This document shows positions 15,743-24,152 of a stretch of DNA of 34,052 bases, one piece after another. The first letter of the stretch is position 1, and each line of letters starts with the position of its first letter. The translations under genes and the position numbers were made by a program. The notes below the pieces were generated by a model, which was not told the origin of the DNA, did no database searches, and was given only the letters and a program-made list of their open reading frames with translations. Source of the stretch: Beijerinckiaceae bacterium (GTDB taxonomy: Bacteria > Pseudomonadota > Alphaproteobacteria > Rhizobiales > Beijerinckiaceae); the NCBI GenBank assembly GCA_022702015.1, contig JAKONI010000074.1:1-34052 (forward strand). Reading direction: 5' to 3'.

Positions 15743-16929
15743 GGGGTCTGTCTCCTGGCCCCGGCGGCGCCGGGGGAGCTGAACGGGTCGGCCGGGCGCG
15801 GGGCGCGGAGGGCCGTCTGCGCGGCGGCGAACCCGGATCGCTTACGCCTCTCCGGCATCAGGCGCAGCAACGGGCGCTCGACGGCGCGGTGGGCGACGAG
15901 GGCCACCGCCACCGCGACGAGGGCCGCCGCCGGCACGAACGCCAGGGCGGCCTCGCCCGTCACCGGCAGGCCGAGGCGCCGCCAGACCACCGCCGCGGCG
16001 GCGATGGCAAGGGGGTGGGCGAGGTACAGGGCGTAGGAGGCGTCGCCCAGGGCGAGCAGGGTCCGGTTCGGCTTCTCCCGCAGCGCGCGCTCGCACCCCA
16101 GGAGGCCCGCCACCACCGCCACGGCGGGGAGGCCAAGGGCCAGCGGGCGCAGGGCGTCGTTCTCACCGTAGCCGGCGAGCAGCGCCGCCGCCGCGATCCC
16201 CCCCGCGACGAGGGCCAGGGCGAGGGACCGGGGCATGGCCGACAGACGACCGACCATGGCCCCGAGGGCGATGCCGCCGAGGAATTCCAGCAGCAGGGGG
16301 CTCGTGTAGGTGAGCCCCACCGGATTGCCGGGGGCGAGGAGGTATCCGAGCCCGGCCAGCGCCGCGAGGGCGGCCATGAGGGCCGGGAGACGCGGCCCCG
16401 GCGGCACGGCGCAGAGCAGGGCGGCGAAGACGGCGTAGAAGAACAGTTCGAGCTGAAGCGTCCAGCCCACGGTGAGGATCGGCCAGACGGCGCCGAACAC
16501 GGCGTGGTGGTGGGGGATCAGCAGGTAGGAGAAGACGAGGGTGGAAGGCGTCACGTCGGCGTTGCCGAGGCCGTCGGGCACCGCCAGGCGCAGGCCGATC
16601 CACAGGGTCAGGAACAGCCAGTACAGCGGCAGGATCCGCACGGCCCGGCGCAGGAGGAAGCGCCCGGCGGGCACGCCCTCGCCGGCGGTGCGCCACATGA
16701 TGAAGCCCGACAGCACGAAGAAGATGTCGACGCCCCACATCCCCAGCGCCACCCCCGACGTCCCGGCGAAGGGGGCGGCGATGCGGTTCGAGAAGATGTG
16801 GAACACCATCACGATCAGCGCCGCCGCGCCGCGCAGGTACTGCACCGAGAGGAACGTCCCGGCGAGCGGCTTCGGCGCGGTTGCGGATGGCGCCGTCGGG
16901 GGCAATGCGGTCATGGGCGATGCGGTCAT
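15739..16929 (-). CDS. Acyltransferase family 3 (OafA/ExoZ-like)
   Basis: A 396-residue membrane protein with about ten hydrophobic segments. The N-terminal YLRGAAALIVMVFHIF motif carries the Arg and His typical of acyltransferase-3 enzymes and is followed by GVDIFFVLSGFIMW. These proteins transfer O-acetyl or other acyl groups onto sugars of envelope polysaccharides. Two in-frame ATGs (16929 and 16914) are created by a 15-bp tandem duplication. I use 16929 because it overlaps the polymerase stop as ATGA. The C-terminal tail (about 35 residues) is Ala/Arg/Pro-rich and cytoplasmic in appearance. Confidence 0.92.
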   Translation of the reverse strand: MTASPMTALPPTAPSATAPKPLAGTFLSVQYLRGAAALIVMVFHIFSNRIAAPFAGTSGVALGMWGVDIFFVLSGFIMWRTAGEGVPAGRFLLRRAVRILPLYWLFLTLWIGLRLAVPDGLGNADVTPSTLVFSYLLIPHHHAVFGAVWPILTVGWTLQLELFFYAVFAALLCAVPPGPRLPALMAALAALAGLGYLLAPGNPVGLTYTSPLLLEFLGGIALGAMVGRLSAMPRSLALALVAGGIAAAALLAGYGENDALRPLALGLPAVAVVAGLLGCERALREKPNRTLLALGDASYALYLAHPLAIAAAAVVWRRLGLPVTGEAALAFVPAAALVAVAVALVAHRAVERPLLRLMPERRKRSGFAAAQTALRAPRPADPFSSPGAAGARRQTP

Positions 16930-16934
16930 GGGCT
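16905..16934. repeat. 15-bp tandem duplication covering the acyltransferase start codon
   Basis: ATGCGGTCATGGGC is present at 16905-16918 and again at 16920-16933; the 15-bp units differ only in the last base. On the minus strand it duplicates the start region, giving MTASPMTALPP with two possible initiation codons five codons apart, and includes the polymerase stop codon overlap. Confidence 0.9.
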
Positions 16935-18314
16935 CACCCTCTTGGCGACCGCCGGAGCCGGCCCGTCGGGCTCCCGGCGGAAGGCGAGGAGGCTGATGAG
17001 GATGGTGAGGTTGGCGAGGATCTGGCCCCGCATCCAGAAGCTCGATTCGGTGGCGTTGTGGACGAGGACCACCACCGCCAAAACCAGGAGCGTCGCGGCG
17101 GCCACGGCGTCGGGCCGGGCCGTCCGCCGGGCGAACATTTTGGCGGCCAGCGCCAGGATGGTGAGGCCCTGGGCGAGGAGTGTCAGGATCAGCGCGGGCG
17201 ACCCGCCCTGGAGTTGCAGGTCGAGGTAGCCGTTATGCGCCTCGTTGATGAGCACCTCCGCCCGCTGGCCGATCTTGAGGGTCGCGAGCCAGGATCCCGG
17301 CGGGGCGCGCAGCAGCGGATCGTTGGCGTCCCCCACGTCCCAGAAGGAGCCGAAGCCGTAGCCGGTCCAGGGCCGGCGGGCGATCTCGGCGGCGGCGAAG
17401 TCCCAGATCTGGGTGCGGCCGGTGAAGCTCGCATCGTTGCCCGGCGTCAGCATCCCGAGGAAGTCGCCGCCGAAGCCGGTGACGGCGAGGTACGTCACCC
17501 CCACCGAGGCGGCCCCGAGGAGCCCCAGCCCCAGGGCGGCGGCGGGGCCCAGGCGCCGCAGCACAAGCAGCGCCGGCAGCATCCCGGCCCCGAGGATCGC
17601 CAGCATCATCGAGGTCTTGCTCTTGGTGAGCACGAGGAAAAGGAAGGCCGCCGCGATGAAGGCGAGGCCCGAAAGGACGCGCGGCATCCGCCGGTTCACC
17701 AGGGTCCAGCCGGTCCCCGCGATCACCGCCACCATCGCCGCGAGGCCGGCGACGTTCTTCTGCTGGTGATAGCCGCGCACACCGATCTCGGTGAAGGCGA
17801 AGCCGGGGTTCAGCACGGTGACGGCGAGGTCGGCGGCGATCACCACGACGAGGATCGCCATCATGAGCCCGAGGACCCGGCGCAGGGGTCCGATCCCCGC
17901 CGCGATGGCCAGGGCGATGAGGCAGATGAACACCATCACGCTGACCCGCCGCAGGGCGATGTCGGGGAAGGCGGCCCAGCTCACGCTGGCGCAGAACCAG
18001 CCGAGCACCAGCCAGACCGGCAGGGAGCGCAGCAGCAGCGGCAGCACCACACGGCGGTGGCGGACGATCTCGATCAGCGCGAGGCCGGTCATGGCCAGCA
18101 CGGCGATCCGCTCCGTGGCGCTGCCGTCGCCCGAACTCGTGGCCGAGACGTCCACCATCGGCATCACGCCGATGAACATGTAGGCGAGGAAGGCGAGGTA
18201 GAGCGCGGGCGGCATCAGCCGCAGCAACCAGAATTCGCGCTTGCGCCCCCGCCGGGCCGGGGCCGCCGGGGCGAGGGCCGCCGCCGGCGGGAGGGGATGC
18301 GCGGAGGCGCTCAC
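16926..18314 (-). CDS. O-antigen ligase/Wzy-like polysaccharide polymerase
   Basis: About 462 residues with roughly ten to twelve membrane segments. The GVRGYHQQKNVAG motif, the periplasmic-loop block TGRTQIWDFA then RPWTGYGFGSFW, and NEAHNGYLDLQLQGG match the Wzy_C (O-antigen ligase/polymerase) family. In this operon, with Wzx- and Wzz-like partners, polymerisation of repeat units in the periplasm is the likeliest role. The reading frame is open upstream into the Wzz-like gene. The GTG at 18314 gives MSASAHPLPP and leaves a 34-bp gap after the previous stop; the start is moderately certain. Confidence 0.9.
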   Translation of the reverse strand: MSASAHPLPPAAALAPAAPARRGRKREFWLLRLMPPALYLAFLAYMFIGVMPMVDVSATSSGDGSATERIAVLAMTGLALIEIVRHRRVVLPLLLRSLPVWLVLGWFCASVSWAAFPDIALRRVSVMVFICLIALAIAAGIGPLRRVLGLMMAILVVVIAADLAVTVLNPGFAFTEIGVRGYHQQKNVAGLAAMVAVIAGTGWTLVNRRMPRVLSGLAFIAAAFLFLVLTKSKTSMMLAILGAGMLPALLVLRRLGPAAALGLGLLGAASVGVTYLAVTGFGGDFLGMLTPGNDASFTGRTQIWDFAAAEIARRPWTGYGFGSFWDVGDANDPLLRAPPGSWLATLKIGQRAEVLINEAHNGYLDLQLQGGSPALILTLLAQGLTILALAAKMFARRTARPDAVAAATLLVLAVVVLVHNATESSFWMRGQILANLTILISLLAFRREPDGPAPAVAKRVSP

Positions 18315-18348
18315 GGGAATCCCGCCGCCCCGATCCGGCGAGGGGCGG

Positions 18349-20487
18349 TCACGCCAGGGCTCCCTTGTCGGCGGCGAGGGCGAAGCGCTGCGGCAGCGGA
18401 CGCGACCGGGCCGGGGCCGACACGACCGGGTCCGCCCCCGACACCACGAACAGGGCGCCGGCGATCTTGTCGGCGCTCGACAGGAGCGCCGCGCGCAGTT
18501 CCTCGATCCGTCCGGTGGTGGCGACCCCACCCTCGGCCACGAGGACGATGGCGGTGGCCGTCGCGGCGGCCCGGCGCAGGCGGGTCTCGTCCTCCCCCGT
18601 GCCGCCGTCGATGACCACGCAATCGTAGCCCTCGTCCCGGTCGCCGGCGGCGTCGGAGCCGGTCCGTTCGCTCACGGCGGTGGCGCAGAAGGGCGGGTAG
18701 CCCTCGACGGTGCAGGAGACGACCCCCGCATGGCGGTCGCGGGGGATCATCCAGGTGAGGCGGCCGGAGCGGGCGTCGCCGTCCACCAGCAGCGCCCGCC
18801 GGCCCCTGGCCGCCTGGGCGAGCACGAGGTTCTGGGCGATGACCGTCGAGACCGGCCCCTCGGAGGCGGCCACGATCAGCAGGCGCACCTGCCCATGCTC
18901 GGCCGCCTCGTCGAGGTAGTCCGCCAGCCGCATGAGGATGCGCGCGGAGGACGAACCCCGCGTCCCCGCGAGCACGGGGACGGTCTCGGTGGCCTCCCGC
19001 AGGCGCTTCCGGGCCAGCGGCAGCACCCCGAGGACGGGAATGCCGGTGCGGGCGGTGAGGCGCTCGGCCGAGTGTATCCTGCCGCCCCGGCGGTCGAACA
19101 GCACGGCGCCGAGGCAGCCGAGGATCGCCCCCAGGAGGCCGGCGGCGGCGTAGAGCATTCCGGGCTGAAGATCGGTGGGTTGCGTGTCGGGCTTCGAGGG
19201 GCTCACCAGGGAGACGTTCGAGGTGACGACGCTCTCCTGCTCCATCAGCTCCCGCTCGCGGCCGAGGGTCTTCTCGTAGACGGAGCGCTGGGCCAGGGCC
19301 TCCCGCTCCAGTTGGCGCAGGGTCACGAGGGCGGTGTTGGTCTTCGTCGTCTCGGCTTCGGTGCGGGCGATGTCGCGCTGGAGTGCCTGTTCCCGGTTCT
19401 GGGCGGTGACGAGGTCGCTGCGCAGGGACGCGCGCATCCGGGACGATTCCCGGGACAGGGCGGCCCGCAGGCTGCGGACCTGCGCATCGAGTTCCACGGC
19501 GGCCGGGTGGCGGGGCCCCAGTGTCGCGCGCAGGTTGTCCTGCTGGCGCACCACCTCGGCGAGGTTCAGCCGGAGCTGCGAGAGCATGGTCGATTCGAGG
19601 GGGTCGGGGGCGCCGGTTTCCGTCCTCGCCCCCGACAGGCCCTCGCCCTCCACGGCGGCGACCCGGGCGGCCAGCGTCCGGGTCTGGGCGCGGGCGGCGA
19701 GGATCTGCGAGTTCAGCTCCGTGAGCCGGGCGTTGTTGAGGGAGCGCCCGTCCTGGTCCACCACGCCGATCTGGCGCTTGTAGGTCTCCACCGCCTGCTC
19801 GGCGGCGATCACCCGTTCGCTCTGGCCCTTCAGGGTGGCGCTGATGGCGTCGCGGGACCTGACGACGACGTCACGCCGGCGGCGCTCGGTGTCGTCCACG
19901 AAGGCCTGGCCGATCGCCGTGGCGATCCGCGCCGCCTTCACGGGGTCGTCCGCCTTCACCGACAGGTTGACGACGAAGCTCTTGCCCTCGCGCTGGAAGG
20001 TGGTCTGCTTGCCGAGGATGGCGGTCGCCACGTCCACCGGATCGGGGGCGGGGGTGTGGCTGGCGAGGCCGAGGAGGCCCTTGATCCGCGAGCCGAGGCT
20101 GCGCTTGAAGGCGAAGGCCGGATCGTCGGCGAGGTGCAGCTTCTCCACCACCTCGCGGAGCACGGCGTCGAAATGCAGGAACCGGGTCTGCGTCTCGATC
20201 ACCGCGTCGTTCACGTCGGACGAGGGCGGCTGCGGCACGATCTCGTTGCTGACGACGTTCAGGCCGCGGGGGTCGAGGAGGATCTGGGCGGTGCCGACAT
20301 AGGTCGGGCTGCGCAGCAGGATCACCGGCGTGGCCAGCGCGATCACGACGAGGACGGTGACGAGGATGCCCACGAGGTGGCGCCGGATCGAGGCGAGCGC
20401 CTCCCGGACCTCCAGGCGGAACGTGTCCCACTCGTCGGGCTCGGCGTAGTGGACGCCGGAGCCGCTTTCGCGTTCGATCAAGTGCAT
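18349..20487 (-). CDS. Wzz/GumC-type polysaccharide co-polymerase with degenerate BY-kinase-like domain
   Basis: About 712 residues: an N-terminal membrane segment (about 38-58), a Wzz domain (STYVG-like start, here SPTYVGTAQILLDPRG), a long periplasmic coiled-coil region (about 240-440) and a second membrane span (about 455-480). A C-terminal cytoplasmic domain follows with the fold order of bacterial tyrosine kinases. The Walker A region reads SEGPVST (about 542-548) where GEGKST is expected, so the essential Lys is missing. Walker A' (LVDGDAR, about 567-573) and Walker B (VVIDGG) remain. There is no C-terminal tyrosine cluster. It probably controls chain length without kinase activity. I chose the ATG at 20487; the open frame upstream has non-coding character. 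Confidence 0.9.
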   Translation of the reverse strand: MHLIERESGSGVHYAEPDEWDTFRLEVREALASIRRHLVGILVTVLVVIALATPVILLRSPTYVGTAQILLDPRGLNVVSNEIVPQPPSSDVNDAVIETQTRFLHFDAVLREVVEKLHLADDPAFAFKRSLGSRIKGLLGLASHTPAPDPVDVATAILGKQTTFQREGKSFVVNLSVKADDPVKAARIATAIGQAFVDDTERRRRDVVVRSRDAISATLKGQSERVIAAEQAVETYKRQIGVVDQDGRSLNNARLTELNSQILAARAQTRTLAARVAAVEGEGLSGARTETGAPDPLESTMLSQLRLNLAEVVRQQDNLRATLGPRHPAAVELDAQVRSLRAALSRESSRMRASLRSDLVTAQNREQALQRDIARTEAETTKTNTALVTLRQLEREALAQRSVYEKTLGRERELMEQESVVTSNVSLVSPSKPDTQPTDLQPGMLYAAAGLLGAILGCLGAVLFDRRGGRIHSAERLTARTGIPVLGVLPLARKRLREATETVPVLAGTRGSSSARILMRLADYLDEAAEHGQVRLLIVAASEGPVSTVIAQNLVLAQAARGRRALLVDGDARSGRLTWMIPRDRHAGVVSCTVEGYPPFCATAVSERTGSDAAGDRDEGYDCVVIDGGTGEDETRLRRAAATATAIVLVAEGGVATTGRIEELRAALLSSADKIAGALFVVSGADPVVSAPARSRPLPQRFALAADKGALA

Positions 20488-20873
20488 CGATCGGCTTTCC
20501 CCGATAACGCGGCGCCCCGCATCCCGGCCGAGCGGCCCCGATGCTGGCAGTCCACCGGACACGGCAAGTCGTCGCCCGGCTTCGATGACCCCGGAACGGG
20601 ATGAACCCGCCCCAAGCTCCTTATGAAACTCCCGCTTGCCCGTCTCCAGGCGGCCCCCGGCGGATCGGGAGTATCGTGGGAAGCTCTCAGTTCGCACCTT
20701 CGCGCGGACAGCCGCATTCGGGACCCGTTCCGGGACGACCTTTCGTGTAACGCTGATGCGGTTTCAGAGGGTTAAACTCAGCCGCGATGATAGTTTCCGA
20801 TCGGTCCTCAGCGTTAATATTGTCTCCGCAGTTGGGAAAATTTATGACAGATCCCGCCCGCCGCGTCATCCGG
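20488..20873. other. Intergenic region upstream of the polysaccharide operon
   Basis: No gene is supported here. The left part is GC-rich. The part from about 20740 to 20860 is distinctly AT-richer (TTAATATTG, GGGAAAATTTATGA and GGGTTAAAC stretches) and is the likely promoter/operator area for the minus-strand co-polymerase operon. I could not single out one convincing -35/-10 pair. Confidence 0.5.
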
Positions 20874-21833
20874 TCAGGCCGCGGGCGGCCTCGCCGCCTC
20901 CGAGCGGTAGAGCGGATACAGGCTGCGCCAGAACAGCTTGCCGACGATGCCGGCGGCGCGGATCGCGAAGGTTCGGCCGGGGGCGTCGCCCCGCAGCATC
21001 ATGAGCGCGGTGGCCGGCAGCAGGGCGATCTGCGCGAGGGACTTGCCCGTCATCACCGCGCTGTCCCGGCGGGGGCTCGCGCTGGTGCGGATCATCGCGG
21101 CGGCGAAGGCTTGGCCCCCGGCGAAGTGGCGGCGCACGAGGTAGCCCGTGCCGCAGCGGTGGCGGGGGACGAAATCGGTGGCCCGGGCCTGCGGCAGCCA
21201 GCCGAACCGGCGCCCCTCCTGTGCGAGGCGGCAGAGAAGGTGCAGGTCCTCCCCGCCGCACTGGCCGAAATACGGATCGAACGGTTCCAGCCCCGGCAAG
21301 GCCGTCCCGCGCCGGAAGACGCTGTTGGCGGTGGAGAGCACGAAGGTCTGGGATGCCGGCCGCCGCAGGGCGAACAGGTCGTGACCCGCCGGGTCGGACG
21401 CCGCCCGGGTGAACAGGGTCCGGGCTGACGGCGTGACCGCCTCGGGGGCCTCGAACCGGGGGGTGATCGGCCCGAAGAGCACGTCGTGCGGGAGCCGGTC
21501 CAGGCCGTCGAGCACCGCCGCGAGCCAGCCGGGTTCGGCCTCCTGGTCGTCGTCGAGGAAGGCGACGGCCTCCCCCCGGCTCGCCCGGCACCCGGCGTTC
21601 CGGGCCACCGAGATGTTGGCGGGATGGGCGGTGAGATAGCGCAACGGCATCGGCGCGGTGGCCGCGAGACCCTCGACGGCGGCGCGGGCGGTCTCGCCGT
21701 CGCTGTTGTCGACCACGACGATCTCGACGCCGCGGGCGCTGTCGTAAGTCTGCGCGATGAGCGAGCGCAGCAGCGCCGCGAGCAGGCGGGGGCGCTCGTA
21801 CGTACAGATCACGACGCTCAGGCGCATCGACAT
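20874..21833 (-). CDS. GT2-family glycosyltransferase (paralogue of the GT2 at 9026-9973)
   Basis: About 319 residues: LSVVICTYERPRLL at the N-terminus, VVVDNSDG, ISVARNAGCRASRG, and FLDDDQE at residues 92-98 as the metal/nucleotide site. Then comes a GGEDLHLLCRLAQEGRRFGW block that parallels the first GT2 gene. The ATG at 21833 follows a strong GGAGGGG Shine-Dalgarno sequence by 3-5 nt, and a second ATG lies two codons later. Donor specificity is unknown. It stands alone on the minus strand, separated by almost 400 bp from the co-polymerase operon, so it may be transcribed separately. Confidence 0.9.
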   Translation of the reverse strand: MSMRLSVVICTYERPRLLAALLRSLIAQTYDSARGVEIVVVDNSDGETARAAVEGLAATAPMPLRYLTAHPANISVARNAGCRASRGEAVAFLDDDQEAEPGWLAAVLDGLDRLPHDVLFGPITPRFEAPEAVTPSARTLFTRAASDPAGHDLFALRRPASQTFVLSTANSVFRRGTALPGLEPFDPYFGQCGGEDLHLLCRLAQEGRRFGWLPQARATDFVPRHRCGTGYLVRRHFAGGQAFAAAMIRTSASPRRDSAVMTGKSLAQIALLPATALMMLRGDAPGRTFAIRAAGIVGKLFWRSLYPLYRSEAARPPAA

Positions 21834-22031
21834 GAACCCCTCCGCCGACGGCGATGGGCCCTGCACGAGGGCGTTCCCTATGATCCCCGGATCACGGAAA
21901 ACGCTCTAATCCATTGCTTCCATCGCATCGTCACGCCGAACCGGCATCCCCTTCGGCGGAACAGGCTCTACCGCGGAAAACTCACCATCCGGTTGCGAAC
22001 AGGCCGACCGCTACCACGACGGATGGCGAAT

Positions 22032-22241
22032 TCAGGCGCCGGGGCCGGATCGATCGACCGCCAACTGGTCCAGCAGTTCGGCGAGGCGGGGGTCGAGGGG
22101 TTCGTCGATCACCGGGTCGTAGAGCGCGCGCAACTCCCGCCCCAGCCGGGTGCGGGTCGCGTCGTCGAGGGCGGGGGTCCGCGTCGCGACGGGAAAGGTC
22201 TTCAGGGCAAAGGCCGGCGCGCGGCGCTCGAAATCGGACAT
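22032..22241 (-). CDS. NepR-like anti-sigma factor (general stress response)
   Basis: About 69 residues. The central block LGRELRALYDPVIDEPLDPR then LAELLDQL (residues about 33-60) matches the NepR signature (LRxxYDxVxxEPxPxRxxxLLxxL). NepR binds the EcfG sigma factor and is released by phosphorylated PhyR in alphaproteobacteria. Neither PhyR nor EcfG is in this window, so this may be a secondary NepR paralogue. The start is ambiguous: ATG at 22241 (chosen, family-typical length) or ATG at 22298, which would overlap the preceding gene; neither has a good Shine-Dalgarno sequence. Confidence 0.7.
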   Translation of the reverse strand: MSDFERRAPAFALKTFPVATRTPALDDATRTRLGRELRALYDPVIDEPLDPRLAELLDQLAVDRSGPGA

Positions 22242-22284
22242 CGTGTCGGTCGGTCTTTCCTGTCCCTGACGGAGCGTGGGCCGC

Positions 22285-22584
22285 TCAGGCGTCGTCATCG
22301 ACGGCGAAGACTTCGCCACGGGCCGCGAGGCGGGCATCGGCCGCGTCCTGGCGCCGCTCGTCCTCCGACACCCGGCCCGCCTGCCGGGCGAGCGCCGTCC
22401 GCCACCCGGCCGGGGGTTCGTTCTCCCCGCTCACCGTCAGTTCGACAGCTTGGCAGAGGGCCTCCCACCGGGCCTCGCCGAGACCGGCGAGATCTTGCCC
22501 GAAGCCGAACTCCGCCGCCCGGGCATGGGCCGCATCGAGCCAGCGGGGGGAGAGGGCAGCCGAAGCGCCGACCGGATCGGACAT
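22285..22584 (-). CDS. Hypothetical small acidic protein
   Basis: A 99-residue soluble protein that I do not recognise. It is rich in Ala, Glu, Asp and Arg, contains three Trp residues (in PRWLDAA, ARWEALC and PAGWRTAL) and ends in the acidic tail FAVDDDA. No signal peptide or membrane segment is visible. The ATG at 22584 has an AAGGA Shine-Dalgarno sequence about 10 nt upstream, which supports it being real. It precedes the NepR-like gene on the same strand and is probably co-transcribed with it. Confidence 0.6.
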   Translation of the reverse strand: MSDPVGASAALSPRWLDAAHARAAEFGFGQDLAGLGEARWEALCQAVELTVSGENEPPAGWRTALARQAGRVSEDERRQDAADARLAARGEVFAVDDDA

Positions 22585-22714
22585 CGGGTAGATCCTTCAG
22601 GTTGCATAAGACGCGAGAAGCACACGTCTAGCTCGGATCGCGCGGGACGTGCAGAGGTTGCGTCGACGTCATGCAACGGCCGGCAGCGCCGATGGTTCTC
22701 CGGCTTCTGGCGGA

Positions 22715-22972
22715 TCAGGACAGAAGCCGTCGCAGGACGAGCCAGAGGATCCCGACCCAGACGAGGGCCGTGACCGCCACCACGACGCCCCGGAGGACGA
22801 CGATGTCCAGCCGGGCGCGGTCGTCGTGGCGCGGGGCGGGCTCGCTCCGGTTCCTGTCGCCCGGCGTGGGGGCGAACGACCGCGCCGCCGGCTCGTCGAG
22901 GAGGCGTCGCAGGGAGTCGGGCAGGGGGTTGGGCAATGGGTTGTCGGGCAAGGGGTCGGGGGTCCGCGCCAC
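22715..22972 (-). CDS. Hypothetical single-span membrane protein
   Basis: An 85-residue candidate starting with GTG. It has a Pro/Leu-rich repeated N-terminus (PDPLPDNPLPNPLPDSL), a charged middle (RNRSEPAPRHDDRARLD) and one clear C-terminal membrane span (VVLRGVVVAVTALVWVGILWLVLRRLL). No family is recognised. The GTG lacks a good Shine-Dalgarno sequence and the exact start is doubtful; the membrane helix with flanking Arg residues is the main argument for a real gene. Confidence 0.45.
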   Translation of the reverse strand: MARTPDPLPDNPLPNPLPDSLRRLLDEPAARSFAPTPGDRNRSEPAPRHDDRARLDIVVLRGVVVAVTALVWVGILWLVLRRLLS

Positions 22973-23138
22973 GGGTCGAGGCTAACGCCGGCGCCGCGCC
23001 GCCGTCCAGATGGCACACCGTCTTCCGGCGCCGCGACAGGGCGTGCTAGAGCCCTGTCCGGCGGAGGGGTCGCCGGTTTACCGGGGATGCATGATGCCGC
23101 GCCGGGATGCGCCCCGGCCAGGAGGTCTTCCGTCACGC

Positions 23139-24152
23139 ATGAGCGCACCCCGCATCCTGATCACGGGCGTCGCCGGCTTCATCGGCAACCACGTGGCCCT
23201 GCGCCTGCTCCGCGAGGGGCGGGCGGTGGCGGGCCTCGACAGCGTCAACAGCTACTACGACCCCGCCCTCAAGGAGGCGCGGCTCGCCCGCCTCGGGGGC
23301 GAGGGCTACGCGTTCCATCGTCTCGACCTCGCCGACCGTGACGGGCTCGAGGCCGTGTTCCGGGAGGGGCGCTTCACCCACGTGATCCACTTGGCCGCCC
23401 AGGCGGGGGTGCGTCACTCGCTGACCGATCCCCATGCCTACGCCGCGAGCAACCTCACGGGGTTCCTGAACGTGCTCGAAGGCTGCCGGCATCACGGCGT
23501 CGAGCACCTGATCTACGCCTCGTCGAGCTCGGTCTACGGGGCGGTGACGGCGATGCCCTTCTCCATCCACCAGAACGTCGATCATCCGGTCAGCCTCTAC
23601 GCGGCGACCAAGAAGGCCAACGAGCTGATGGCGCATAGCTACAGCCATCTCTACCGCCTGCCGACGACGGGCCTTCGGTTCTTCACGGTCTACGGACCCT
23701 GGGGGCGGCCGGACATGGCCCTCTACCTGTTCACCCGGGCGATCCTGGCGGGGACGCCCATCGACGTCTTCAACGACGGCCGGATGCTGCGGGATTTCAC
23801 CTATATCGATGACGTGGTGGAAGCGGTGGTGCGCCTCCTCGACAGGCCGGCGGCCCCGGACCCCGCCTGGGACGGGAACCACCCGGACCCCGGCACGAGC
23901 CGCGCCCCCTACCGTCTCTACAACGTCGGCAACGCGGAGCCGGTGGAACTCACGGCCATGATCGCCATGCTGGAGGCGAAGCTCGGCCGCCGGGCGGTCC
24001 TGAACCTCCTGCCGATGCAGCCCGGCGACGTGCCGGCGACCTCCGCCGACATCGCCGACCTCGCCCGCGAGACCGGCTTCAGCCCGCGCACGCCGCTGGC
24101 GACCGGCATCGACCGTTTCGTGGACTGGTATCGCGCCTACCACGACGCTTGA
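23139..24152 (+). CDS. UDP-glucuronate 4-epimerase-like NAD-dependent epimerase
   Basis: About 337 residues. Features are GVAGFIG (residues 10-16) for NAD binding, the SVNSYYDPALKEARL stretch characteristic of UDP-glucuronate epimerases (LpsL/GAE type), the catalytic Ser block YASSSSVYG and Y154/K158 in LYAATKK. The reaction would be UDP-GlcA to UDP-GalA. Later RFFTVYGPWGRPDMALYLFT is also typical of that subgroup. The ATG at 23139 follows AGGAGG by about 13 nt; earlier in-frame ATGs give a non-family N-terminal extension. It precedes the nucleotide-sugar dehydrogenase on the same strand, suggesting supply of uronic acids for the polysaccharide. Confidence 0.9.
   Translation: MSAPRILITGVAGFIGNHVALRLLREGRAVAGLDSVNSYYDPALKEARLARLGGEGYAFHRLDLADRDGLEAVFREGRFTHVIHLAAQAGVRHSLTDPHAYAASNLTGFLNVLEGCRHHGVEHLIYASSSSVYGAVTAMPFSIHQNVDHPVSLYAATKKANELMAHSYSHLYRLPTTGLRFFTVYGPWGRPDMALYLFTRAILAGTPIDVFNDGRMLRDFTYIDDVVEAVVRLLDRPAAPDPAWDGNHPDPGTSRAPYRLYNVGNAEPVELTAMIAMLEAKLGRRAVLNLLPMQPGDVPATSADIADLARETGFSPRTPLATGIDRFVDWYRAYHDA

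Noticed and set aside
16881-18614. Long plus-strand frame across the Wzy gene
   Set aside because: His/Arg/Gln-rich antisense shadow with no recognisable motif; the minus-strand polymerase fits a membrane protein family.
18241-20604. Long plus-strand frame of 787 codons across the Wzz gene
   Set aside because: Antisense shadow of the co-polymerase; Gly/Arg/His/Leu-rich without motifs.
20687-20869. Small minus-strand open frame in the region before the Wzz gene
   Set aside because: Sixty codons with no motif and no Shine-Dalgarno sequence, overlapping the AT-rich likely promoter region.
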